64,000 bases of DNA from Amphibalanus amphitrite (taxonomy: Eukaryota > Arthropoda > Thecostraca > Balanomorpha > Balanidae). This document shows positions 22,001 to 30,598 of this stretch, piece by piece (position 1 is the stretch's first letter; each line of letters begins with the position of its first letter). The notes under the pieces were generated by a model, which was given only the letters and a program-made list of their open reading frames with translations, did not search any database and was not told where the DNA came from. Position numbers and translations under genes: made by a program. Location of the stretch: positions 62,001 to 126,000 of the forward strand of contig NW_024883027.1 of NCBI RefSeq assembly GCF_019059575.1, read 5' to 3'.

Positions 22001-22570
22001 GCCAAAGTGAAAGCGTGGGTAGAGACGCCCGGCTTCTGGACGGTGGTGGTGTCGCGTGTCAGACACCCACATCACCTGCACATTCCCACTGACCAGTGGC
22101 CAACTGTCGAGGAGATTCAGGTTCAGCGTCTGAATCCAGACGTGCTGGAGGCCGAGATTTTCGAGCGCCAGATGAAAATAAATGCCGCAAAGACGTGGCG
22201 TCACTTTGTGGCTGCCGAGAATGACGGCGAGTGGAGTAGCGCCGATAATGTCATCGGAGACGCTGTCCACGTGGCTTGGAGGCGGCTGCACACACGCGAC
22301 GTGGCCTCTATTGTGTGCGACGAGCTGCATGCCAAGGGAGTGGACGTGTCTGTAAGTGACGTACAGCACGTCGTCCAGAAAATGTCGCACACCGACGAGG
22401 CACTGATCCTTGCCGATCATATATATCTCACCTCACGGCAGCACTGCTGTCTTGTGCGGAGTAAAATACAGCGTGGACGACGACGACCCACAACCACCAA
22501 ACCGTCTAAGCGGCCAGCCTCCACGTCTGCTGGTCGGGGCCGGCGTGGTAAGGGTCGCCGCATCTCGTAA
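13067..22570 (+). CDS. Helitron/Helentron transposase: OTU protease - AT-hooks - Rep (HUH) - Pif1-like helicase, 3,167 aa
   Basis: An uninterrupted 9.5-kb frame. Residues ~55-175 form an OTU cysteine protease: the GDGNC loop has Asp64 and Cys67, and GQHYDL has His167. Three AT-hooks (GRPKK/GRPRK) lie at ~252, 331 and 395. Cys pairs at 767/770, 971/974 and 1046/1049 suggest zinc binding. The Rep domain has the two-His motif PHIH (His1719, His1721) and YALKYAMK with the two candidate nicking tyrosines Tyr1993 and Tyr1997. A Pif1/RecD-like helicase follows: Walker A GDPGAGKST (Lys2441), Walker B FDEF (Asp2527-Glu2528), GDPAQILPIGD, GFKGQGATLD (~2963) and VVVSR (~2993). The tail is strongly basic. 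Domain order and the paired tyrosines identify a rolling-circle transposase; OTU domains are known in some Helitron-group proteins. All catalytic residues I can name are present, so it is potentially active. The start is the first Met of the frame, 60 codons before the OTU core. Confidence 0.93.
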   Translation: MQKTSYAKIAEGVKPSFVEVLTGMSREARSGRIYYHDWQSTPMVSRQDPVYTDYGANIIGIHGDGNCLFRALAYAVGDPSLDHVALRQKICEEERKDELLRAVFPDLDGYINSMRKGGEFGGEPEIRVAARVLHRLIYVWENGHQLAAHGAPNQSPIHLCYYSRGQHYDLHMVAPSPPTPPTPQEEQTAQTSPAITEQSTDNDGAWTIVKGRGGRQAKCLDTVTKPASKEGSAAATNLNTSVCGNAAKRAVGRPKKQKRIFPHLFGRSINVEDVCVEAQPASEGADAPVIVSDTIPVVPLGTDHGENEDAAKSCEESDTVVSATAKKLRAGRPKKRPPPPPSSKRTAPMELDVAETKELAPQNTVQSVAALEADSSKIAQSESSATGGNVQRRAGRPRKGKAVFPRRKKDITTDVGVSQAIETVGEESDQLFTEPAESICNESELQSPLAVPVNGHNPQGRMSSTAGYIQSDLDLEMVSTLTRAMLDDFVDKSSHSVVIDSVSTDLSSPADNNLTGPWPYRDSNKVAVTYLIGDNGEKRQIYLNNLKRRGFCAPSRSGQLRYTSYSWLRFKDLLKKSGQTVAAVLEDEDLFHETLRLVDRFYSKHPRRAEEEGLQPHRGPQTWEDRHNLLQLHYYGKGWYKFYRFSTLREIFISRHGADRWAAFQADPWSETLSDEHFEQLLLDIHNKLRDNHSRYTHLLDRYAGPQCHEDRGNATRVQYNVMFVTRSATSGRRQQRRPVAQAPPQRTAAPAADDTSALTSFFLRSCTECGTLRVLDARAASKYPLGHYTYAGDQRRVRFTCDRLVGITCDTPPDFVTCTAEEKPSTWVAMGARTAGDALPPPAMQLRSLRVLDASDHTEETEVLASYHYRGDDRAAEWTGRRAVLTRTSNSGVVTLGTQAKRRRFRPISSSQFTAGRFTVDSPREAKCCQAWHDPLDTDSEDPSFELEFSNLQVLRDIHALYNSLRRVRCVKCNQQTPGLPYPGYQIQVPEHGRLVNLPPDSVVSGAISRSSLLRAGGRCTVTLDPEFRGANGTVFTDRDVTGVCTACSSAYEVDANNNIVPRPLVSDINQLRPDPNDVGDFVGGAERPVASQPALSASAANNGAPEDDSDEPEPTDISLFSAENLVATDVYSDEAYHQFVKSWTPAETMVLRPVHLVVSVLRLRANQVPFCKHGTISYPLKDACRARNLPWYDFERLPFVVLVQSRRDGTSAEAMVNMQTILRAKHFMERTMECKYNPRQTRPFYRFVGEQWMPFSNENLAALQQRLSEPDRPSTPAGLRVVLASDIHARADKVLRFNEFCNWLESGFTMADELWKSFRLSRSGEGADTTEAGQDDLWEVIENFVVGQAVDAAADRHNGGQHERRTDDDDESDADEIDVTMRHVLNCAVANGWLLPAPVDGDNVDSTGEPSSVLLRCCEELEMLGREFGNDEGVRAGGISAGAVCGQQSERPEDIRRQGIARSALLHIPMPGVDRENPLPESTPGYMQMAFPEVFRSGDADPYQDRKVSIRQPVTTWRQNWLHWMSRQPEAEGNVDLQFVVSNQLSRDKTGQEANVAIRMTDFPDGLPTKEQLENDPALCKRLAQSLLCLRSKLEDSDAYWRVQKQDAIGIARYLESPPPWRSNAIPMEVYLWQTRAVPYNHHPAIHRLCDNAAVNEALSDERYLHARLANTLRHPGIVAWVSALIGELDTLALSVARHSATYFLVRSEWGANANPHIHRHVISESFSRFLHQLQTSLKHKVAEIERDLRVEDPTLESDDSRITLETRVSAAWRDCQQKYVRHIGRCYTNWNAGFTKDGERTFDFAYDRKTTVCRASMAVQLDDALSTGDFAAIDELYVRVINGTLRHTGHSGRGDAPSAKDGCAVRRPVVDKAATEAARSADRRAKQVKKEVIVCKRRMPRCLRTEPAVVKDAHDPRIYQFETASNDKWLGSHDPFTILHVLNNVDDKAVVPAWLTRTPRVEWKSSPTDSGGYTFNVLLAQSRGDGSVEYALKYAMKPVAPIRTTGDMLLSAMERREASDNVDIGVVQKMYNQAAASMCQSIFQAVHKNWQLPLLQKNLDVKRFSMSGCRVVKPANAADNPVYVYADSVERFNARLGDNIRHGNIPLADIQRKMSIYEFCDTFTCTEKTIDGQRVFQISRRQSSWCGVLKTVMLAPHHGISKANPARVNFWKYARDIVLWCQPCLTSQELMPPLDCLTDCAIAAHWRAMYEQLMASDVHKPVWVTRYYEDHKRRATAATGEDVSDESDSDDDDDGDNADDAADVVEPPEVEEERELMAQRVRDRFYQTALDAMLACPAEDIDDAVQRADRAAASVANPAGYDFQAQWLGDRIVNPEHVRRNYGRLASLSAGDAAHSAPVTPSGRQLVLPRLVTGYLKEQREWRRSCREWNAYDQAVAKWRRNRSSRIAEPVAPLVPDIRDKRPKALRAFLLGDPGAGKSTTLRSAVHELNELLVSDEADWTDVVKLSAPTGCASFHMAHGATTIHRLFAIRVGQVGDDPLPAESRQFASLCERLGPELGLLIFDEFSMIQRRMMRWIVKRLEEAGINLDDIGVVLVGDPAQILPIGDSPVWSLRQRMDDGKDCCEASRLGMLAFREVFRMPALETVDGFAAWSHAASREPNTLNDDERRAVARFRAAALDGDYETVYLNEVRRTVQNDELADHFTKVIIPSFRYGRATHASLQWLRDNTATAEHMAADPLWAGAVTLHGNHWFSELAVNRATVESDNARALVRFANERDTPVMAVNAQHLPTKKAARLQKVSPREFRSIPAVFFACSGLPLMLLENVAPSVGLFNGAHVEFVGPLYLEDDWQVTLSSCEYRERVRTSGVTLTTPLDTPASDRERMYQVPVGSVIVKVNGHTVDGDEHRLDELVAASSTVQLVFHTPKHPPHLPEFIVVRVPNYTENRGPNILGIEDADDLVPIRMVKRARDKGKNNRAIGGGEESRTEFRVGPPLEGGSAFTGFKGQGATLDRVVAKVKAWVETPGFWTVVVSRVRHPHHLHIPTDQWPTVEEIQVQRLNPDVLEAEIFERQMKINAAKTWRHFVAAENDGEWSSADNVIGDAVHVAWRRLHTRDVASIVCDELHAKGVDVSVSDVQHVVQKMSHTDEALILADHIYLTSRQHCCLVRSKIQRGRRRPTTTKPSKRPASTSAGRGRRGKGRRIS

Positions 22571-23460
22571 AAGTGGACACTACGCATCGCTCATGGATTT
22601 TCCGTGTGTTTAACTGGCGCCAAAGCAAGCTGTTTCAAAAACATCAAGTTAGGTGAGGTTGAATACAGTTGTGTACTGTTGCTTCGTATTTTTGGTCCTT
22701 GCAGACACATAATATTCAAAGTAACTCAAAATGTTTGTTTAACAGCAGCGGGGAGTGGTGTGACCCAGTGGGCAGTAATTAAACTGGTATTAACGTAATC
22801 GGGTCACATGGGCTTGGAAGGGCACTCCTGCATGCCTGCTCGCCATGCACAGTTGACTGGTTTGGCTATTTTTGGCCATTGCTTATCAGTTTTAGTGGCG
22901 GGTTTTCGAAGGCATGGGACAAAATTATAAGCATGGATTTTTTTTTATTCGCCGCATCGTTTCACCTTGAAACAAGTGCACTAATTGTGGCCCAATTTTC
23001 CCCAAGATTACATAGATTTGTACTTTGTAGTGTTTACTCAAATTGCGTTCATTTCATCAATTCAATAAGTGGGTTATTCTAAGCAAATATAAACTACTAA
23101 AAGTGCGCCTTTACACGCCACTCCGTCAGATTTTCAAAACATTTTGATAAACAGTATGCGCGACAGGCCAGATGTTGTATCATGTGGAATGACCCAAGTC
23201 TATATCGCATCACGGACATGCAAAATATACATAAATTTATCTAAAATGAAATAAACATATTTGTGACTTTCCACGGTTGATGCTCTCTAAAATACGATGG
23301 TAATTTCAATTTATAATTTATTCAGGGTACTTCTTGGAAGCATCCCGTACATTTCTGACTTAGATAACACGGAAAATCTAGAGTGATGTCACATTGTCCA
23401 ACGCAACATGCTTCACTGGCCGTCAGCAAAGAGAGTCCAGCTCGCTGTGGTAACGGTAAG
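22571..23460 (+). other. 3' flank of the Helitron gene; possible polyadenylation signal
   Basis: No gene recognised. AATAAA at 23250-23255 is the clearest polyadenylation-like hexamer downstream of the stop codon, about 680 bp away. I did not find a convincing canonical Helitron 3' end (hairpin plus CTRR) here, nor the CAAACAACCTGCGG right-end motif of the HINE-like family. Confidence 0.3.
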
Positions 23461-24190
23461 GCACCAGGCTGCCAACCGTACCGGCAATCTCTCCAATTGG
23501 TAGATTGTCCGCCATTAACATCAACGAGACTCTTCGAGACTGGGCGCCGGGACGACGTGGTACGGAATGGGCACCATGCTGTCCGCCGTACCGGCAATCT
23601 CTCCAATCGGTAGATTGTCCGCCATCAACATCAACGAGACTCTTCGAGACTAGACCTGGGCCCCCGACGTGGTACGGAATGGGCACCATGCTGTCCGCCG
23701 TACCGGCAATCGGTAGATTGTCCGCCATCAACATCAACGAGATTATTCGAGACATGGGCCGTCGACGTGGTACGGAATGGGCACCATGCTGTCCGCCGTA
23801 CCGGCAATCTCTCCAATCGGTAGATTGTCCGCCATCAACATCAACGAGACTCTTCGAGACCGGACCTGGGCCCCAAGGCGACGTGGTACGGAATGGGCAC
23901 CATGCTGTCCGCCGTACCGGCAATCGGTAGATTGTCCGCCATCGACATCAGCGAGATTATTCGAGACATGGGCCGTCGACGTGGTACGGAATGGGCACCA
24001 TGCTGTCCGCCGTACCGGCAATCTCTCCAATTGGTAGATTGTCCGCCATCAACACCAACGAGATTCTTCGAGACTTCGAGACCTTCGAGACCAAGGGCTT
24101 GCTAAAAATCCCAGCATATCTACTTTGGTACGGTGTGGGCACCTGGCTGTCCGCCGTACCGGCAATCTCCCCGATTGCCCGCCCTTGCTG
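23461..24190 (+). repeat. Minisatellite, about seven ~98-144-bp units
   Basis: The segment 'g(g)tacgg.atgggcaccatgctgtccgccgtaccgg' recurs with the gcacc start at 23461, 23571, 23683, 23781, 23897, 23995 and 24139, giving spacings of 110, 112, 98, 116, 98 and 144 bp. In the middle of the array, longer units that keep 'ctctccaat' alternate with ~98-bp units that lack it. Most units can form a short hairpin from GGTACGG and CCGTACC. Long open frames on both strands reflect periodicity, not a gene. Confidence 0.85.
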
Positions 24191-24413
24191 CATAGTAAAT
24201 CCCTGTTGCTGGGGAGTGTGGTGGCGTGCACACACCACACATTGCAAAGAAGATCTGCCCGTGGTTGCTTAGTCTTGCGCCTGTGCTTGTACGGCTCCAC
24301 AGCTGGGCATCATCGCCGTGGTTGTGGACCGAGCTCCCACGCTAACCACGAAGGCAGGCTGGCTGGGTCGTTCGTGCGGCGACATGCGTCACCTCTTGAT
24401 TCAAATAACAAAT
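24191..24413. other. No feature recognised
   Basis: A short transition between the minisatellite and the first TTAA element. No terminal repeat, RNA gene or coding frame of note. Confidence 0.3.
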
Positions 24414-24417
24414 TTAA

Positions 24418-25437
24418 AGGGACCCTCTCACCTCTAAAAGTTAAAAGTTAAAGTCTCACCTCTAACCTAAAAGTTAACGAATTGGCATGAAAGAGATGTA
24501 TCTTGGTTCAGAAAGAACAAACATGAATATCCACCAAATTTCACTTAAAATATTGCTCGTTTTTTTTTGGGGGGGGGGCCATAAGCAGACTGGTTATTGA
24601 TTCATCTTTTTTGGATCGATTCAATCATTGATTCATTTGTTTTTTGTTTGATTCAATCACTGTTCGATTCCTTCCAAAAATTTGGTGAATCGATTCCTTT
24701 TGATTGAGAGAATAAAAAAGGAATGATTCACGTTTGATTCAGCCAAAAAGTTATTGAACGATTCTTTTTTGATTCGATTTAAAAATAAAGATAAATATCA
24801 GGGATAGTATTGTATTTGTTGTGTTCTTTTTGTTGGTATGCAACTATCAGCACATGGCAGTAGTGTTAACATTTGTTGATGAACTATGTTCGCTTCATTT
24901 TTTTTAAGGTTCATGAATCGTTAATTTGTTTGATTCAATCAACCCTGATTCCCAATGCGTTTGATTCAATCATGGCTTGTGAATCAAACCATCCGGACGG
25001 TGAATCAAACCTTTTTGATTCAACAAATTTTGTTTGATTCAATCCAATCGATTCAATCACGGTGAATCAAACACCAGTCTGGACATAAGACTTTAACTTT
25101 TTTCCCTTTCCGGGGCCTTACCTGTTCCTATGACGTCATTTGGAAGCAATAATGTGGTATCTTGAAAGCGCGGGAAATGTCACGCGCAATTTAGTATCTA
25201 TAAAACCATGGCAAAAATTGTCTTACCAAAGTTTAAGTAAATCGGTGATGTCAACATTAAGAGGGGGCATCCAAATGCATTAGCCCCTCTGAATCCAAAG
25301 TGCTGCAACTTTGAATCTAAATATTTTCGATCTAAGGCATTTCTCGATGTTGCGAGTGTCGAAACCGGTGATTTCCAGCCAAGGACCCCAATTTGGGTAT
25401 CTCAACTCAAAACTAATGTTAACGTGAGAGGGTCCCT
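24418..25437. mobile_element. TTAA-flanked MITE-like element E1 (1,020 bp including a nested hAT element)
   Basis: TTAA at 24414-24417 and 25438-25441. Termini AGGGACCCTCTCAC and GTGAGAGGGTCCCT are perfect inverts. Subterminal sequence ('gaattggcatgaaag', 'tttcagaaagaac'-like) matches the neighbouring element in opposite orientation. A hAT-like insertion at 24586-25081 accounts for about half its length. No transposase frame; piggyBac- or Kolobok-type by target duplication. Confidence 0.75.
24586..25081. mobile_element. hAT-type non-autonomous element, 496 bp, nested in E1
   Basis: Left end CAGACTGGTTATTGATTCA and right end (reverse complement) CAGACTGGTGTTTGATTCA differ at two positions. 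Flanks are GCCATAAG (24578-24585) and GACATAAG (25082-25089), an 8-bp duplication with one mismatch, as expected for hAT. The interior holds many TTGATTCAATC-like subterminal repeats in both orientations. Non-coding. Confidence 0.75.
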
Positions 25438-25441
25438 TTAA

Positions 25442-25909
25442 AGGGACCCTCCCACCTTAACATTAGATTTGAGTTGAGATAGCCAAAATGGGGTCCCTGG
25501 CTCACAATTACCAGTTTCGGCACTCACAACATCGAGAAATGCCTCAAATCGGAAATATTGAATTTCAAAATTGCAGCAGTTTGATTCCGAGGGGCTAATG
25601 CATAGGAATACCCCTCTGAATGTGTGACGTCATCGCAGATATCTAACGAATTTTAAATGTTTGACTAAAACGTTTTGTAGCACGTGGTGGTATATGTTGC
25701 TTTGAGCTGCCGAACTATTGCTTCCAAATAAAGTCGCTAGGAACAGCGGAGATCCCAAAAAGTAAAAACAAAAGTAAAAGTCCAATATCTTGAAAACCGG
25801 TGAATATTTTTCGGTGAAATTTGGTAGATATTCGTTTTCGCTCTTTCTGAACCGAGCGACATCACTTTCATGCCAATTCATAAACTTTTTTGAAGGTGGG
25901 AGGGTCCCT
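25442..25909. mobile_element. TTAA-flanked MITE-like element E2 (468 bp), inverted relative to E1
   Basis: Begins AGGGACCCTCCCACCTT right after the TTAA at 25438-25441 and ends AAGGTGGGAGGGTCCCT before TTAA at 25910-25913. The junction with E1 makes a 22-bp perfect palindrome centred near 25440. Homologous to E1 in reverse orientation; the shared TTAA means one element inserted exactly at the target site of the other. Confidence 0.78.
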
Positions 25910-25913
25910 TTAA

Positions 25914-28900
25914 TCGTATTTGTGTTAATTAACGTATTCTGTCAAATACCGGCGTCCTACTTTGGTGCCGTCCATTCTTAAAATCATCAGTTCACTTGCA
26001 GACGATGATTAGAAGCTTTGCTTCCAATGAAATGCACGAAGCAATGACTGCATAATGCATTCTTTGTTTTAAAAACAAAACTGTGCAATAAAAATTGCAC
26101 AAAACTTGTTCGATATCTAATCTACCTTTGGTGGCTTCAGCTTACCTGACAGTTCATTTATGTATCCACATTGCTAGGAAGCATATCATCCGTCTAATCC
26201 AAACATAAACTATTCTCGTTGTTGAAACTGGTGACGCACAAGCTGACGTAACGTTAGTGGAGACTTCATCTCAAAAAACAGCCTGCATGGGCTAAAATCC
26301 CGGGGGGCGCGTATGGCTCGTATCATTTGCGAGGCACGCGACGGGAGCCTTGAGGAGCTTTCCATGCTAGAGCGCCTCTAAACCCAGGTCTCACTTGGAG
26401 ATCGATCTCACTCGGAGATCATGAGTCTGTTGTAGAGTGGCGTCATTTTACGTCCAGTCCACCGAACCAGTGTGCACAATTGCTGGCGGTGGATACCAGA
26501 CTCCCCCCACGGGTCGTCATGTGCGAGGCAAGGTCGGGGATAAGATATCACGGCAGCAATTGAAGATAAAATTGAGTTTATTCATGTAAATGCTATTAGG
26601 CTGCTACATTTGCACAATGAGTGAGTGCAAAGCTTCTCTTTAATTGATATTTATCATTATCCAAGCAGACTATTGCCTGATACGTCTGAGTCTACATTCA
26701 CTTCATCCAGGAAAATGCTTCAAAATCGCGTTTTTCGTCGGTAAATAGCATTGCAACCTTGCGTCAGTTGACACAAGCTTTCACTGCCGCATCCGGAATC
26801 TCAGTGCATAGGTGTCTATGCATCATGAGCTTAGGTATTGTTTCCTTTTTCGTTAGATCATGCTTCAACTTATAGCGCTTAATCGTTCATGCCAAACAAA
26901 GTTTGCGGACTTGTGATATATTTCCTTCAACAAATGTCCGTCAAATGAGGCTACAAATGAGCTGCTTTCTTCTGCCAATTATGTTACTATAGCACGTTGC
27001 TAATGGAAGGTGGTTATGAATAAGACTATTTGCAGTTGTGCCTCATCATCACTTATTTGCCAAATGCAATTTCAATTGCTGCTGTTATCCCCGGCTATAG
27101 TGTCTACGGTGGCGAGCTTTCTCCGCGGACCTTCAACTTCAAGACCTTCTACTTCAAGACCTTCAATTTCTAGACAACTAAAGGGATATTCTCGTCATAC
27201 TGTACTCTCGATGACCTGCATGTCGGGCGTGCCATGTCCTGAGGAGCGTTGTTTTCAATACCCTCAGTGCACATACTGCACCAGACTATATTTACGGACG
27301 TTGACTGTTTGCTTTAGGCACTGTTTCAAGCATTGTACGATGGCCGAAAACAATAGTATTTGGTAACGTTTTCAAGTGCCATTTGGAGTATCCGAAACTA
27401 CGACGCAATGTTAGTCGGAAATAACGTATCTAGTTAATCATGTTATCGCATGATGTTCTTGTTCATTGGCAAACATTATTTCAGCAGTCGATACGTCCTC
27501 CAAACTTCAGTAACCGTTACTATATAGTCCCCGTTCGTCACAAACAACCGTTGACATTTCGTCAACCTCAAATTCGAATATATTAACCGTTTACACGCAC
27601 GAGAATATCCCTTTATCCAAACTAGCAAGTGTGTCTACTGTTTTCTTACTAGGCAAACAAAAGTTTGTCACAGCATGTGCGCAGTTCACTTTACCTATGT
27701 GCATTCATACTAAAAGCCATTCGTCCACAAGCAAGTTATTTGCGCAATTGACGTAAGCTTTCATGAAGGCCAAACCAATGCTGATTCGTCAATGCTGATT
27801 GTCAGCTTGAAAGTAAAGATGAGCAAAGTGGTTCAACTGAATCTTATGGTTGCAGTAGGGCATATTAGAAGTAAGTAAGTGACAAGTATGTGTCAGCAAT
27901 TGCTTATGCTTCTTAACCCTAGATACTTTTGATTCAATCCTTTTGGTGATGACGTAATGTGGCAGAAAACAGTAGACACGCTTCATCTTATCGGAAACCC
28001 TGAATGATTGGTATTTGTGAGCATGTGTGCCTGTGAGTGTGTAAGGGTGGATGTGGGTGTGTGGGTATGTATGTGCGTATGTGAGGGTGTGCGTGTCATC
28101 TTACAAGTAATTTAGTGAATGAGTGCATAGGTACTAGTTTTCAAGTAAATACGTGCATGAGTGCATGTAGTCAGTGGTGTATGGAACTCGCATTGTGCCT
28201 GCCTGCTGCCAACGAAATATGCAAGCCCACACAGAGAAAACAGTTTTGTTGTGCGAAACTTCATGCTGCTGGCAGGGTTTACATGCAAGTCACATATTGC
28301 AGGTCTACCATAAGCAGAGCAATGTGACATCTGATAAGTAACTCACAGCAACACATACTCTGCATGTCCAGGGAAAGTGAGTTGTGCTCGGAACACATTG
28401 GCCAGACAGTTTTGTCCTATCAAATTCAGAATTGTTTTATCCTCCTCACAGTTGTCATTAACACTTCATGAGCACACATTATTGCTAGATCTGAATGCCA
28501 GCTGCCTATTGCACTGCTGGCACGTAGTTGGAGACAAAGGTGCCGCCAGTTTTCCACCTCGCTGCTGATACAATGCAATACTGCTACAAAATGTCCGTGT
28601 TCTGTGTTTTTAGTGTTGTATGTTTGTATATGTGTCTTGCGTCGTATGCGCATTACCTACATAAGTTTTAAGTGTTCCCGCGAAAGTAGGTACTGAATTA
28701 GCTCAAGCCAGGATTGCGTTGCGGAGATATTTGTAGCCCATACAATGTTTTATGGCGTCATTTACGACACTTTCTGTTTTTTCTTGTCATTGTATGCACG
28801 TGAGTTGTGCCGCATGTTGCGCTTGCAAATCATGTTCTCAATGCCATTTTCTTTTGATACAATTGGTCACCACTACACATCACTCGCATACACTCGCCCA

Positions 28901-28929
28901 AGCAAGTCGGATATCAATCACTGTCCAGA
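25914..28929. other. Unassigned A/T-rich DNA, possibly host intergenic or intronic
   Basis: No gene is recognised. Around 27128-27175 there is a short tandem repeat of 'ccttcaacttcaagacctt' type. A TG-rich low-complexity tract runs about 28015-28098. A 118-codon frame at 27010-27366 covers the short repeat and resembles no family I know, so it is not called as a gene. Confidence 0.35.
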
Positions 28930-28942
28930 AGTGCATGATGCA

Positions 28943-29641
28943 TTCAACCACGCATAGAACACTGGCACACCAAGAACATGAACTCACGCAAAAACGAGAG
29001 GACTATTACACGACTTCGCATTGGACACACCGCTATCACACACAACTACATCATCACAAGAAGCCCGAGACCGAAATGCAACACCTGCAACACTTTCATC
29101 ACTGTCAAACATCTGCTACTCACATGCCCACAATACCAACACCACAGGACAAACATACAAACATACTGCAGAGACGCCAACATCCCACTAACACTCACAA
29201 CACTGCTCGGGGACTTACACCCCGAGCTAACAACACTACTCATCCACTAAAGACACAACACTGGGCTGATAAATGACCTGTAAATCTCCTCCCCTAGAGC
29301 CAAGGACAAAAAAGCCAAAAAAAAAAGCCAAAAAAGAAGCCAAAAAGAAAAAAACAACATTCAAAACAATAAGAATCAAAATAAAAGACCCCAGAATGGC
29401 AAAATGGCAAAAAAAAAAACAAAAAACGAAAAAAAAAAACAATAGAAGGGGCAATCCGGCTAACCGGGAGGAGATAGCTAGGAACCCTGACCCACCTCTC
29501 AGCCCACCCTTACGAGCCAAGAAGACGACGGACACTTCAAGACAATGGACGGACCAACAACGAAGACGGACGACAGAACCGGGCCCAAATACAGAACGCT
29601 GTGGTGGCCCGTAAGCCACAAATACCATACCATACCATACC
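28943..29641 (+). mobile_element. 5'-truncated non-LTR retrotransposon (LINE), ORF2 C-terminus and 3' tail
   Basis: The frame at 28978-29250 encodes the C-terminal part of a LINE ORF2: 'RLRIGHTAITH' followed by a Cys-His cluster C-x2-C-x8-H-x4-C and 'LLLTCP', the region after the reverse transcriptase/RNase H in I/Jockey-type elements. An A-rich untranslated stretch follows, with a terminal run of ATACC repeats (about 29623-29640). Flanks AGTGCATGATGCA (28930-28942) and AGTGCATCATGCA (29642-29654) are a 13-bp target duplication with one mismatch. The reverse transcriptase and endonuclease are missing, so this copy is dead on arrival. Confidence 0.75.
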
Positions 29642-29867
29642 AGTGCATCATGCAGCAGAAGAAGCTTCATTGAACACACTCGTCATCATGAACGGCATCT
29701 TAGGAGCTTCATGAGTTTGGATCTGTGACCAGTAAGTGGAATGGGAGCATAATGGTACACGCTACCCAACCAGATTTTGTTATAAACAAAAACATTACGT
29801 TTATTACCGTTTGGAGGTGATTTGTTTTATTTGGTCATTGTGTCAATGTCATGTTTGATCATATAGG

Positions 29868-30570
29868 TAACGAAAAGCGTACCTATTCAAAACGTTTATT
29901 CCTTGTCATGATGTGCCTGCAGGTTGTTTTCGCAGTATCCAATAGCAACCGTGTATGACCAGGCGCCGCTTGGACGCCTTGTCCAGCCACGTCTTCCGGG
30001 ACTGTGTGATGACTGCCTCTGCAATCTCAAGTGCCAGTTTCTGCCTCCGGCCTATTTCTTTATCAAAGGATGTTGGTAACTGAACGACCAGCTCTGCTCC
30101 AAGATTCCAAATCGTTTTACGGTATTTTATCCCTACAAAACGTTAATATTTGCTGGACGCGTTGATGCCCGAATAGGATGACCTTTATTCCTAGATACAG
30201 GCATTCAACGTTGAATCAATTACGCTTCTAGCCTTCTGTTTATTGGCTTTACATACTTTTTATTAATATTTATCATGTGTCTAGCCTGCAATTCATTTTA
30301 CTCACCACCATCGGACGTCACAACTATAAGCTTATAACTACTATATACAACTATAAGCTATAAGCAGCTATTCGCTGACTTGACATATGATATTTTCGCG
30401 ACGACTCGTTTCGCCCTTCCGCCATGTTAACTAATCATCCGTTACATCTTTATGTCAACAGGTATAGTACAAGTCATCCTTACCGTCGATACCGTAGAAG
30501 AATTTGCCGTCGACCACGGAACACATATTGTGCTTCCCGTTGCTGGTAATTTTTTATTTGTCACTTAGGT
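29868..30570 (+). pseudogene. Exon-like segments, copy 1 of a diverged tandem duplication
   Basis: Two short blocks are conserved with copy 2 at 30986-31650. Block 1 follows an acceptor-like 'gtgcctgcag' at about 29922 and keeps a frame containing VYDQAPLGRLVQ, LCDDCLC and LKCQFLPPAYF ending in a stop. Block 2 follows 'tgtcaacag' at about 30461 and keeps TVDTVE.F.VD.G and FLFVT. I do not recognise the protein. An antisense frame of block 2 is also fairly open, so the coding strand is uncertain. Could be an old gene fragment or a repeat. Confidence 0.4.
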
Positions 30571-30598
30571 GACAGTTACTATAGTTCGTTTTCTTTTT

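Noticed and set aside
21359-22420. 353-codon open frame on the minus strand within the Helitron gene
   Set aside because: It lies wholly opposite the helicase C-terminal coding region, shows no domain, and is explained by the GC-rich codon pattern of the sense gene.
23423-24272. Several 80-166-codon frames on both strands with repeated peptides
   Set aside because: All arise from the minisatellite, whose period keeps some frames open on both strands. No start context or domain supports a protein.
26280-26540. GC-richer segment considered as a possible tRNA or snRNA gene
   Set aside because: No cloverleaf, A/B box pair or Sm-site arrangement could be found by eye.
27010-27366. 118-codon frame with STSRP repeats
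   Set aside because: It covers a short DNA tandem repeat; there is no homology, regulatory signal or conserved copy to support it.
29236-29679. 147-codon minus-strand frame rich in Phe/Leu, resembling a membrane protein
   Set aside because: It is the reverse complement of the A-rich 3' untranslated part of the LINE; Phe-rich runs come from poly-A tracts.
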